Assembly (NCBI GenBank): GCA_902773065.1
Contig: CACYDD010000363.1
Coordinates: 1 to 6,953, forward strand
Source of the DNA: an uncultured Ruminococcus sp.
GTDB taxonomy: Bacteria; Bacillota; Clostridia; Oscillospirales; Acutalibacteraceae
Length of the DNA: 6,953 nucleotides
Direction: 5' to 3'
A program made the translations under genes and the position numbers. The notes beneath the pieces are model-generated. The model was not told where the DNA came from. It did no database searches and saw only the letters and a program-made list of their open reading frames with translations. Positions 1-5,862 of this stretch are shown here, in pieces (position 1 is the first letter of the stretch; every line of letters starts with the position of its first letter).

Positions 1-20
1 CAAATCAATAACTAATTACG

Positions 21-217
21 GCTCGCTTTCAGCTCGCCGACACGCCTTCGGCGTGTGACCTCTCTGTCCTATCGGACATCTCCCCTGGGAGGGGAGACAA
101 GTTGTAGTTCATCACGTTTTATTAGTTTTGTACAAAAAGTCAGAATATAATAAGTTGAAAATAAACAAAAACTTGAATAGAAGAGGGCAGAGAGGTTCAG
201 CGAGGCGATAGCCGAGC
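21..217. repeat. Hairpin-rich intergenic element bounded by an inverted repeat
   Basis: This gene-free stretch holds three adjacent hairpins at the left: 40-56 (7-bp stem, loop TTC), 65-78 (5-bp stem, loop TATC) and 79-97 (7-bp stem TCTCCCC/GGGGAGA, loop TGGGA). A fourth, weaker one lies at 200-217 (GGC-GATA-GCC core). ACCTCTCTGTCC at 58-69 is the reverse complement of GGGCAGAGAGGT at 185-196 with one mismatch, so the two ends face each other across an A+T-rich core of about 115 bases. A shorter inverted pair, CAAGTT at 98-103 and AACTTG at 170-175, is nested inside. No reading frame of note crosses it. None of the hairpins is followed by a T-run on either strand, so it is not a classical terminator. 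It resembles the hairpin-rich dispersed intergenic repeats of Clostridia genomes. That it is a mobile or dispersed element is inference from structure only. Confidence 0.55.
126..137. repeat. 12-bp perfect palindrome in the A+T-rich core of the left-end element
   Basis: TTTTGTACAAAA reads the same on both strands. It sits near the middle of the A+T-rich core between the inverted repeat arms. It could be a protein-binding dyad or simply a product of base composition; nothing else in the sequence decides this. Confidence 0.35.
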
Positions 218-298
218 TTTCATTACTGTGTCTACAGAATTTTTGTGCAATATTTCATTTTTGCTCATTTATAGTTTAAAAAAAATCATCATCTTTTC

Positions 299-1249
299 TC
301 AAATTGGATTCCAATACTGGTTTGCTTTGATTGCAGCTTCATCCTCCGAAAGCGAATATAATTCAACAAGCTTTTCAATTGTTTTTTTCAAATCTGCTCC
401 AAAGCTTTTGCAAAGGCTGACAGTGTTTTTAATGCCTGTTTCTCTTTCAAATTTTTTGCCTTCGGCTCTACCTTCGGCTCTGCCTTTTGCTGCCAGTTTT
501 TCTGTAAATTCACACATACCGAAGTCTCCTTTCGATTGGCTTTCATTATATATTTCCAAAAAGCTTTCATCCTTGAAAAATACAGTAAAAAAGTCTGCTA
601 CTGCCTGACCATGTTGAAAGCTTTTATTATCAATTGGCTGATAATTCTCCGGATCCTTTATTCCGTTTTTGAAAACATCAGCGATGTACTTGAAATCGCT
701 TTTAAACTGGTGAAGCTGTTCATCTGTTGTTTTTTTCACATCTATTACTGTAATACGATAGTCATTGACATACGTCTTTAACTTTTCGGGAACATTCATA
801 CACTCATACAAAGTAGTTGGAGCAGTCCATTCGCTCTCGCCAAAATAAAGCACCAGTGTCAGAACGGGATGTATCACCGTTTTCTCATTCGTAATATTTT
901 CGCCATCTTTTGTGCTATTTTTGTTAAGCTGAACTCTGTAAGCCGCTCCGTCATAGCCTATTACTCTGACGGTCAGAAATTTATCGACTGCAACCTGATT
1001 TTCAATACAGAACAAAGCGATTACTGCTTCATCATTGTGATCTTTCCAGATTTTAGCACAATCTCTTTCCTGAAAACGTAATTTTCCGTCAGCCTTGTAT
1101 TGAGAAAAAACTTCGTCCGGACTCATATCATCAGGATCAATTTCCTGTTCTCCGCCAAATAAATATACATTCACAATATCAGCGAAAACATCGTTATAGG
1201 ATTCCAGACTTTTCGTTGCCGTATCTTTTTCTGCCAAACAGCCACACAT
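299..1249 (-). CDS. Rpn-like PD-(D/E)XK nuclease / putative transposase-family protein
   Basis: This 316-residue protein resembles the 'Rpn family recombination-promoting nuclease/putative transposase' proteins that are abundant in gut Clostridia. Family members carry a PD-(D/E)XK nuclease fold; E. coli Rpn proteins cut DNA and raise RecA-independent recombination. Visible landmarks are SYNDVFADIVN near residues 17-27, YKADGKLRFQERD at 51-63 (probable catalytic Asp63), FCIENQ at 80-85 (E-x-Q form of the E-x-K motif) and a VLTLVLYFG strand at 129-137. A Lys/Arg/Glu-rich linker with GRAEGRAEG at 256-264 follows, then a C-terminal helical tail ending in QYWNPI. There is no signal peptide or membrane segment. 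The ATG at 1249 has GAGGGG directly abutting it, which is too close for a normal ribosome site. TTG at 1237 is a possible alternative start and would give a family-like N-terminus (LAEKDTATK), so the start is uncertain by four codons. The gene has its own promoter and appears intact. Family call is firm; the biological role is not known. Confidence 0.85.
   Translation of the reverse strand: MCGCLAEKDTATKSLESYNDVFADIVNVYLFGGEQEIDPDDMSPDEVFSQYKADGKLRFQERDCAKIWKDHNDEAVIALFCIENQVAVDKFLTVRVIGYDGAAYRVQLNKNSTKDGENITNEKTVIHPVLTLVLYFGESEWTAPTTLYECMNVPEKLKTYVNDYRITVIDVKKTTDEQLHQFKSDFKYIADVFKNGIKDPENYQPIDNKSFQHGQAVADFFTVFFKDESFLEIYNESQSKGDFGMCEFTEKLAAKGRAEGRAEGKKFERETGIKNTVSLCKSFGADLKKTIEKLVELYSLSEDEAAIKANQYWNPI
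460..483. repeat. 12-bp tandem repeat inside the Rpn-like gene
   Basis: Two 12-bp units (CTTCGGCTCTAC at 460-471 and CTTCGGCTCTGC at 472-483) lie head to tail and are followed by a decayed third copy (CTTTTGCTGC). On the coding strand each unit adds four residues, giving the GRAEGRAEG stretch. Because the unit is a multiple of three, gain or loss of copies keeps the frame, so length variation between strains is expected. Similar EG-rich tetrapeptide runs are usual near the C-terminus of this protein family. Confidence 0.7.
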
Positions 1250-1269
1250 CCCCTCATCTTTCTGATTCT

Positions 1270-1298
1270 ATTATAAACGATAAAAATGATTTTGTAAA
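1270..1298 (-). promoter_or_regulatory. Sigma-A type promoter for the Rpn-like gene
   Basis: Read on the minus strand, TTTACA (1298-1293) and a perfect TATAAT (1275-1270) are separated by exactly 17 bases. The predicted transcription start is near 1263, which gives a very short leader of about 14 bases before the ATG at 1249. The -35 box begins 15 bases beyond the stop codon of the preceding 114-residue gene, so the nuclease gene can be transcribed independently of the nadD-linked operon. Confidence 0.8.
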
Positions 1299-1302
1299 CG
1301 AT
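1274..1302. repeat. 8-bp direct repeat over the Rpn promoter, candidate operator
   Basis: TAAACGAT occurs at 1274-1281 and again at 1295-1302 (ATCGTTTA twice on the minus strand). The copies start 21 bases apart, two turns of the helix. One covers most of the -35 box and the other touches the upstream edge of the -10 box, the geometry expected of a repressor site bound on one face of the DNA. Chance similarity in A+T-rich promoter DNA is the alternative explanation. Confidence 0.4.
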
Positions 1303-1312
1303 TTTTCCATGA

Positions 1313-1657
1313 TTAATCACTGATTCTGCATTTTATATTTTCGCAATAAAAACCAAAATTCCCTTCAATTTCCACAATACGATAATGACAGCCTTCCCAT
1401 CCAAAATCCGATATTTCACTGATACTGATATACGGCTGAAAAACAGTATCAAACACATCGGAATCAAGCTCGATTCCCCCTGCACCCTCAAAGCGTACTT
1501 CCAGCAGTTCTTCTTCGGGATAATGCGGAACACTGCCGAAATACATGGTCAGATTCTGAGAATGATCGTTGTAATTTTGGATTGTGCGGTCAAATTCAAG
1601 CTTAACCAATTTGTAATCATGGACATTGATGTATTTCTGAATTTCTGTGTATTCCAT
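1313..1657 (-). CDS. Unknown 114-residue acidic protein, translationally coupled
   Basis: I do not recognise this protein with confidence. It is small, soluble and acidic, with no signal peptide or membrane segment. The alternation of short hydrophobic strands (YKLVKLEFDR, LTMYFG, LLEVRFEG, HYRIVEIEG, FGFYCENIKC) suggests a mostly beta fold. The FEG...IEL and FYCENI patterns are loosely like small immunity-type proteins, a weak resemblance only. The start is set at the ATG at 1657 (MEYTEIQK) because GAGGTGA sits 7 bases upstream. A longer reading starting at 1687 would run inside the end of the upstream gene and has no comparable ribosome site. The gene begins 7 bases after the stop codon of the 398-residue gene and is probably expressed with it. 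The stop at 1313 is just ahead of the Rpn promoter. Confidence 0.75.
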   Translation of the reverse strand: MEYTEIQKYINVHDYKLVKLEFDRTIQNYNDHSQNLTMYFGSVPHYPEEELLEVRFEGAGGIELDSDVFDTVFQPYISISEISDFGWEGCHYRIVEIEGNFGFYCENIKCRISD

Positions 1658-1664
1658 ATATCGG

Positions 1665-1671
1665 TCACCTC
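1665..1671 (-). promoter_or_regulatory. Ribosome-binding site overlapping the upstream stop codon
   Basis: GAGGTGA on the minus strand is both the Shine-Dalgarno sequence for the 114-residue gene (7-base spacer to ATG) and the last codons of the 398-residue gene (CCG AGG TGA). A ribosome terminating on the first gene is thus placed on the start site of the second, the usual layout for translational coupling. Confidence 0.8.
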
Positions 1672-2861
1672 GGGATATAATCTTCACCCATATTGTAGTT
1701 AATGCTGAACTGAAGTTCTTTCAGCTGTTCAAGCTTACAGCCTTTTTCGATCGCCTGTGAAGCAACACTGCCGATAGCACTGGAATAAATATAGGATGCT
1801 CTTACATTTTTCGGGTCATCAAGTTCATTCCCCTCCAGCGTATCAAAAATCGTATCATGAATAATACTGTAGGAATACAGCTGGGTCTTATAGCACGTAC
1901 TTGTTTTATCACCTGTTCCGAGATCCAGTGTTTCGGGATAGGCAAGCTCGATTGCACTTTCGGCACATATTTCGGGAATAAATCTGTAAAATTCCGCACT
2001 CAGGTTATCATCCTTTGTTTCGCTGTACAGAACATCACCGTATGCCTCCACCTTATCCTCCTGCAAGCAAATCTCAAAAATCTTCATCGCCCATTTTGTT
2101 TTCCTGATAATATCCGCTTCTGTGTACGGATAAGGCAGGGTCGTTTCCTCTTCCTGTTTCAAAAGAAAAAACTGCTTGTGTGATTTGAATTCCGTATTTG
2201 TCCATTTTGCCGTCATATCCTGAACAATTCTGCTCAGTTCTTCACTTTTCAGATTGTTGATACGCACCTCACCGATAGCATCTCCTGCACCTGAATTGGA
2301 GGCAAATATTTTGACATAGCACATTTTCTGGTTGCCAAGCCTTTTGGCGATCTGCTCTTTCAGGACATTCCAATACATTTTGGTATCAAGGTCTGCATTG
2401 TCATCCTCGCCGCCCACACCTAAAATATTGCCGATATATAATTTCCATCTGTGCTTGTTTCCGACAAATTCACTTTCAAAAGCTTCGGGATGATCGTTTG
2501 TGTTCAGCCTTGTCACAGCATCCATCAGGGCAAACATAAAACTGCCCTGTGCCATGCCGAGTGCCGCATTGGTATCATTGCCAAAACCCGAACATATCTC
2601 AAAAATTTCTCTGTCCCACTGCGGAGAAGCCACTTTAAAGCCAAGCGTTACCATTCTGTCCTTAATGTCATAAATCATTGGTCTTATCGTGACATCAAGC
2701 TTTGACAGTTTAATCGCACCCTCAGACACACTGCTGTCATAAGAAGAATAACAGTTCGTAATATCTTCAATCACCTTATCTGAAAACCGCTTCATCCTCA
2801 TCTGCGGTGTTTCTGCCTGTTCTTCTTTTTTGTTTTTGCCGAATATATCAAAAATACCCAT
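1665..2861 (-). CDS. Unknown 398-residue soluble protein, possible DUF6348-like region
   Basis: The function is unknown. The protein opens with MGIFDIFGKNKKEE, a short hydrophobic then lysine-rich start common in uncharacterised cytosolic Firmicute proteins. No signal peptide or membrane helix is visible. Residues about 55-150 (VTIRPMIYD, REIFEICSGFGN, AALGMAQGSFMFALMDAV, HRWKLYIGN) recall the layout of DUF6348 proteins, in which an 'E.CSG.G' strand precedes a helix and then a tryptophan-bearing strand. This is a tentative match from memory. The rest (residues 160-398) looks alpha/beta and matches nothing I know. AGAGGAA lies 7 bases before the ATG. The gene follows nadD by 17 bases and shares its stop codon with the ribosome site of the 114-residue gene, so it reads as part of the nadD transcript and as one half of a two-gene unit. 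Confidence 0.8.
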   Translation of the reverse strand: MGIFDIFGKNKKEEQAETPQMRMKRFSDKVIEDITNCYSSYDSSVSEGAIKLSKLDVTIRPMIYDIKDRMVTLGFKVASPQWDREIFEICSGFGNDTNAALGMAQGSFMFALMDAVTRLNTNDHPEAFESEFVGNKHRWKLYIGNILGVGGEDDNADLDTKMYWNVLKEQIAKRLGNQKMCYVKIFASNSGAGDAIGEVRINNLKSEELSRIVQDMTAKWTNTEFKSHKQFFLLKQEEETTLPYPYTEADIIRKTKWAMKIFEICLQEDKVEAYGDVLYSETKDDNLSAEFYRFIPEICAESAIELAYPETLDLGTGDKTSTCYKTQLYSYSIIHDTIFDTLEGNELDDPKNVRASYIYSSAIGSVASQAIEKGCKLEQLKELQFSINYNMGEDYIPR

Positions 2862-2878
2862 ATTTCTATTCCTCTTTC

Positions 2879-3475
2879 TTACAAATACAATCCGTTTTCT
2901 TTGATATAGCTTTCAACCGCCCTTGGCACAAGTGCGGAAATATCCTCCCCGTTTTTCACCTTGCTGCGAATATCTGTAGAAGATACCGTCATCATATTCG
3001 CATCAAGAATTTCTGTTTTTGCACCAAGCGTACCCAGATATTCCTGCTGTTTTTGCAGGGAACGGATATCCTCATCATTTCTCGGAACACCGCAAATTGT
3101 GGCAAGACTGAAAATTAATTCGGGGTGTTTCCATTCATGAATGGTCAGGAACATATCCGCCCCCGTGATCAGAAACAGTTCATCGCCTTTGTATTTTTCT
3201 GACAATTCCTGCAATGTCAGGTAAGTGTAACTTGCCCCCTTGCGCCTGATTTCAATATTGCTTACTTCAAAAAGGGGCATTTCTTCAAATGCAAGGCGGC
3301 ACATTTCAAGCTTCTGATTTGGCGTCACTGAATTGTCCTTTTGCTTGTGCGGAGGAATATAAGTGGGGATAATCAGTACTCTGTCAAGGCACAATTTTTT
3401 TACAAATGCCTGTGCCAGCTGAATATGTCCGTTATGAATCGGGTTAAAACTTCCGCCAAACATCGCTGTCTTCAT
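2879..3475 (-). CDS. nadD: Nicotinate-nucleotide adenylyltransferase
   Basis: NadD joins ATP and nicotinate mononucleotide to give deamido-NAD, a shared step of de novo and salvage NAD synthesis in the cytosol. The 198-residue protein has the nucleotidyltransferase signature GSFNPIHNGH at residues 8-17, with both histidines of the ATP-binding HxGH site. It also has IPPHK at 40-44, GADMF at 105-109, a VPR turn at 130-132 and the second signature SSTDIR at 165-170. Length and motif order are normal for the family and all key residues are present. The ATG is preceded by GGTGA with a rather short spacer of about 4 bases. It lies 106 bases after yhbY, a usual neighbour, but yqeK and rsfS, which often follow nadD in Firmicutes, are absent here. 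Confidence 0.96.
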   Translation of the reverse strand: MKTAMFGGSFNPIHNGHIQLAQAFVKKLCLDRVLIIPTYIPPHKQKDNSVTPNQKLEMCRLAFEEMPLFEVSNIEIRRKGASYTYLTLQELSEKYKGDELFLITGADMFLTIHEWKHPELIFSLATICGVPRNDEDIRSLQKQQEYLGTLGAKTEILDANMMTVSSTDIRSKVKNGEDISALVPRAVESYIKENGLYL

Positions 3476-3528
3476 AATCTCACCGTTTCTTTCATTCAGA
3501 TTCGTAATAATTCACAATTCAACAGCAA

Positions 3529-3561
3529 AATGAGGAGCGTTATCATTCCTCACTCCTCATT
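3529..3561 (-). terminator. Weak hairpin between yhbY and nadD, possible attenuator
   Basis: AATGAGGAG (3529-3537) pairs with CTCCTCATT (3553-3561) in a 9-bp stem with a 15-base loop. On the minus strand it is followed by TT then GC, so the T-run is too short for a good intrinsic terminator. It could partly terminate transcription or shield RNA between the two genes. One arm is made of the heptamer repeat, so the pairing may be a by-product of that repeat. Confidence 0.3.
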
Positions 3562-3575
3562 CCTAATTCCTCATT
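3544..3575. repeat. Heptamer tandem repeat, about 4.6 copies
   Basis: Consecutive 7-bp units CATTCCT, CACTCCT, CATTCCT, AATTCCT and a partial CATT run from 3544 to 3575 with only single-base differences from the consensus CATTCCT. The repeat lies wholly in the 106-base gap between yhbY and nadD. Heptamer repeats of this GAGGAAT/TAGGAAT type are known from intergenic DNA of several bacteria and often vary in copy number by slippage. No protein is coded here. Confidence 0.8.
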
Positions 3576-3581
3576 AAAAAT

Positions 3582-3890
3582 TTATTTTTTCTTTTTTGCT
3601 TTCGGCAGCTCTACTTTGGGAGCTTCGGAGTTGCGGCGGAACAAAACAAATTTTGAACCAATCACCTGTACAACATCGCTACCTGTAGCACCTGCAATAT
3701 GCTCGGCGGCTTCACGGGGACTGATATTGGCGGTTTCAAGCACTTTTCCCTTAATGATTTCTCTTGCGGTCAGTGCATCATCTGCCTGTTTGATGATTTG
3801 CTGGCTCATGCCGCCCTTTCCTACCATTACGATCGTATCGATTTCTGTTGCAAGTGAGCGCAGAAACGCTCTCTGTTTACTTGTAAGCAT
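3582..3890 (-). CDS. yhbY: CRM-domain RNA-binding ribosome assembly protein YhbY
   Basis: YhbY is a small RNA-binding protein of the CRS1/YhbY (CRM) family that associates with the large ribosomal subunit precursor. The 102-residue protein begins LTSKQRAFLRSLA, carries the RNA-binding loop GKGG at residues 24-27, REIIKGKVL at 43-51 and ends the domain with GSKFVLFR at 78-85, all typical. A basic tail (KAKKKK) follows. AAGGA precedes the ATG at a normal distance, and the gene starts 24 bases after rdgB ends. Placement beside nadD agrees with the common yhbY-nadD pairing in Firmicutes. The last codons contain two runs of six A bases. Confidence 0.95.
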   Translation of the reverse strand: MLTSKQRAFLRSLATEIDTIVMVGKGGMSQQIIKQADDALTAREIIKGKVLETANISPREAAEHIAGATGSDVVQVIGSKFVLFRRNSEAPKVELPKAKKKK

Positions 3891-3914
3891 TTATAGGTTT
3901 CCTTTCATTTTCAT

Positions 3915-4502
3915 TTATTTACTGAACTTATTCAGCAGCTGGTCACTAAGTTCTTTCAGTGCCTTGCCCCTGTGGCTCATCGCATCTTTTTGTGTTTCGG
4001 TAAGCTCGGCAAAAGTCTTATTGCCCTCTACAAAGAAAATCGGGTCATAGCCGAAGCCGTTGTTACCTCTCGGCGCATAGCCGATATTGCCGTCACACTG
4101 ACCATAGGCGAAGATTTTTTCTCCGCTCGGAAAACAGCAGCAGATCACACAGACAAAATGTGCCGTTCTGTCCTCGCTGCCTGTTTCCATCAGTTCCTGA
4201 AGCAGCTTTTCGATTTTTTCCTCATCCGTATCGGCATAACGTGCAGAAAATACGCCCGGTCTGCCGCCCAAAGCGTCAACCATCAAGCCCGAATCGTCTG
4301 CTATAGCAGGCAAGCCTGTTTTTTTCATCGCCGCAACTGCTTTGATTTCGGCATTTTCCTTGAAAGTCTCTCCTGTCTCTTCCACATCGTCAAGCTCCAC
4401 ACCCAACTCTGCGGCAGTCTTTGCCCTGACATTCAGCGGTTTCAAAATTCTTTCAAGCTCTTCTACCTTTTTCTGATTATTGGATGCAATTACAAAATTC
4501 AT
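3915..4502 (-). CDS. rdgB: XTP/dITP diphosphatase (RdgB/HAM1 family)
   Basis: This enzyme hydrolyses non-canonical purine nucleoside triphosphates (dITP, XTP, ITP) to the monophosphate and diphosphate, keeping deaminated bases out of DNA and RNA. The 195-residue protein shows the full motif series: SNNQKKVEE at 7-15, ETGETFKENA at 42-51, ADDSGL at 68-73 (metal and catalytic Asp), GRPGVFSARYA at 80-90, GFGYDPIF at 149-156 and SHRGKAL at 176-182 for base recognition. Length is normal. AAGGGG sits about 5 bases before the ATG, at the end of a 21-base pure purine run on the coding strand (4528-4508). Cys118, 121, 122 and 123 (CVICCC) form an unusually cysteine-rich strand. It follows ftsY by 54 bases without a terminator. 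Confidence 0.96.
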   Translation of the reverse strand: MNFVIASNNQKKVEELERILKPLNVRAKTAAELGVELDDVEETGETFKENAEIKAVAAMKKTGLPAIADDSGLMVDALGGRPGVFSARYADTDEEKIEKLLQELMETGSEDRTAHFVCVICCCFPSGEKIFAYGQCDGNIGYAPRGNNGFGYDPIFFVEGNKTFAELTETQKDAMSHRGKALKELSDQLLNKFSK

Positions 4503-4556
4503 ATTTACCCCTTCTCTTTCTCTCTCTTATTCCATTTCAACACTCGTACAAACAAA

Positions 4557-5813
4557 TTAACCGTTGTTTCCTTCTTTCCACTGCTTGAACCAGTCATCCT
4601 CTTCATCACTCTGTGCGGCAGGCTCGGTACTCCAGTTGTATTTCGCCTTTGCCTTGCTTCTTCTTTCTTCGGCACGCTGCTTCTGCTGTTCAATTTTTTC
4701 CTTTTCGGCTGCTTTTTTTGCTTCTTCCTCTTCTTTGAGCTGTTCTTCGCTCTTTTCTTCTTCTGCCTGTTTTTCTGCTTCCGCTTCTGCATCAATCTTT
4801 GCCCAGATCTCCGCTGTGGCAGGCTTAAACTCTTCCTCGACTGCTTTCTCAGGCTCGGAAGTTTCTTCTTCTTTCACTGTTTCTGTCTGCTGCTCAACTG
4901 CATCTTCATCGGCAAACAGTGCTCTGGCAAATTGTTCAGGGTCAAACGGCTGTAAATCATCTACCTGCTCGCCAACACCGATATATTTAACGGGAACATC
5001 CAGTTCTTCTTTAATGGCAAGTACCACGCCGCCCTTGGCAGTACCGTCAAGCTTTGTCAGAACGATACCCGTAATGCCTGCGGCAGTTTTGAACTGCTTT
5101 GTCTGATTGACAGCATTCTGTCCTGTGGTCGCATCGAGAACCAACAGCACTTCTTTTGCAGAATCAGGAAGCTCTCTGTCAATGATCCTGTTAATTTTTG
5201 CAAGCTCATTCATCAGATTTGTTTTGTTGTGAAGTCTGCCTGCGGTATCAGCAATAATAATGTCACTGCCCCTTGCCTTTGCGGAGGATATCGCATCGAA
5301 AACCACTGCGGCAGGGTCGGAACCCTCATTCTGTTTGATGATATCCGCACCGCTGCGCTCTGCCCAGATCTGTAACTGGTCTATAGCAGCTGCACGGAAC
5401 GTATCCGCTGCGGCAAGCGTTACTTTTTTGCCTTCTCTTGTGAACTTAGCGGCAAGCTTTCCGATGGTAGTCGTTTTTCCTACACCGTTGACACCGATCA
5501 CAAGAATAATCGACGGCTTTGTGCTGATATCGAGTTCCTGACCGCCTTTGAGCATTTCGGTAACTACCTCTTCCAGAAGTCTGCGTATCTCCTGCGGATT
5601 GGTAATTCCCTCCTGTTTCACTCTCTTTTTCAGCTCGTCACAGATTTTTTCTGCGGTGTACATTCCGACATCACCCATGACAAGAAGCTCTTCCAGCTCT
5701 TCAAAAAGATCATCATCAATTTTGGTGAATGATTTCAAAAGCTGGTCGATCCTTCCGAAAAGTGCATCTCTTGTCTTTTTCAGACCGTCTCTTATTTTAT
5801 CAAAGAATCCCAT
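4557..5813 (-). CDS. ftsY: Signal recognition particle receptor FtsY
   Basis: FtsY is the membrane-associated GTPase that docks the SRP-ribosome complex at the Sec translocon. In the 418-residue protein the helical N domain spans about 1-90. The GTPase G domain follows with GVNGVGKTTTIGKL at 107-120 (G1), DTFRAAA at 137-143, DTAGR at 189-193 (G3), TKLDG at 253-257 (G4) and GVGEQVDDLQPF at 279-290. The N-terminus (MGFFDKIRDGLKKTRDALFG) starts directly with the amphipathic, basic helix used for lipid contact. Residues about 301-418 are an extra Glu/Lys/Ala-rich tail, probably a long charged helix, ending in the Trp-bearing DDWFKQW; the charged region of E. coli FtsY is instead at the N-terminus. 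The ATG at 5813 is chosen because GGAGG lies 7 bases upstream; an ATG at 5864 overlaps the promoter -10 box and cannot be used from that transcript. smc-ftsY adjacency is usual. Confidence 0.97.
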   Translation of the reverse strand: MGFFDKIRDGLKKTRDALFGRIDQLLKSFTKIDDDLFEELEELLVMGDVGMYTAEKICDELKKRVKQEGITNPQEIRRLLEEVVTEMLKGGQELDISTKPSIILVIGVNGVGKTTTIGKLAAKFTREGKKVTLAAADTFRAAAIDQLQIWAERSGADIIKQNEGSDPAAVVFDAISSAKARGSDIIIADTAGRLHNKTNLMNELAKINRIIDRELPDSAKEVLLVLDATTGQNAVNQTKQFKTAAGITGIVLTKLDGTAKGGVVLAIKEELDVPVKYIGVGEQVDDLQPFDPEQFARALFADEDAVEQQTETVKEEETSEPEKAVEEEFKPATAEIWAKIDAEAEAEKQAEEEKSEEQLKEEEEAKKAAEKEKIEQQKQRAEERRSKAKAKYNWSTEPAAQSDEEDDWFKQWKEGNNG

Positions 5814-5820
5814 AATACTC

Positions 5821-5825
5821 CCTCC
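5821..5825 (-). promoter_or_regulatory. Ribosome-binding site fixing the ftsY start
   Basis: GGAGG on the minus strand, followed by the 7-base spacer GAGTATT and ATG at 5813, is the strongest Shine-Dalgarno match near ftsY. It settles the start codon 17 codons downstream of the longest open reading frame. Confidence 0.85.
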
Positions 5826-5862
5826 GATCATGCAATGCGGAAAACACTCCGTATGCACCTTC

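Noticed and set aside
79..97. GC-rich hairpin as terminator of the Rpn-like gene
   Set aside because: It lies about 200 bases beyond the stop codon and has no T-run on the minus strand. It fits better as part of the hairpin element.
122..151. Possible plus-strand promoter with TATAAT at 146-151
   Set aside because: The only TTG-containing -35 candidate is 12 bases away, too close, and the better-spaced hexamer is poor. No gene follows on the plus strand.
1..217. CRISPR-like array
   Set aside because: The hairpins differ in sequence and spacing, with no repeated unit separated by uniform spacers.
3588..3597. A AAA AAG slippery heptamer in frame at the end of yhbY, possible programmed -1 frameshift
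   Set aside because: The shifted frame adds only about five residues (EKINF) before a stop, and it codes no domain. Lysine-rich tails in A-rich genomes produce this pattern easily.
3972..4955. Long plus-strand open frame of 327 codons opposite rdgB and ftsY
   Set aside because: It is the antisense of well-supported genes; its Phe/Leu/Cys-rich content reflects the complement of Glu/Lys-rich FtsY coding DNA, and no ribosome site or family motif supports it.
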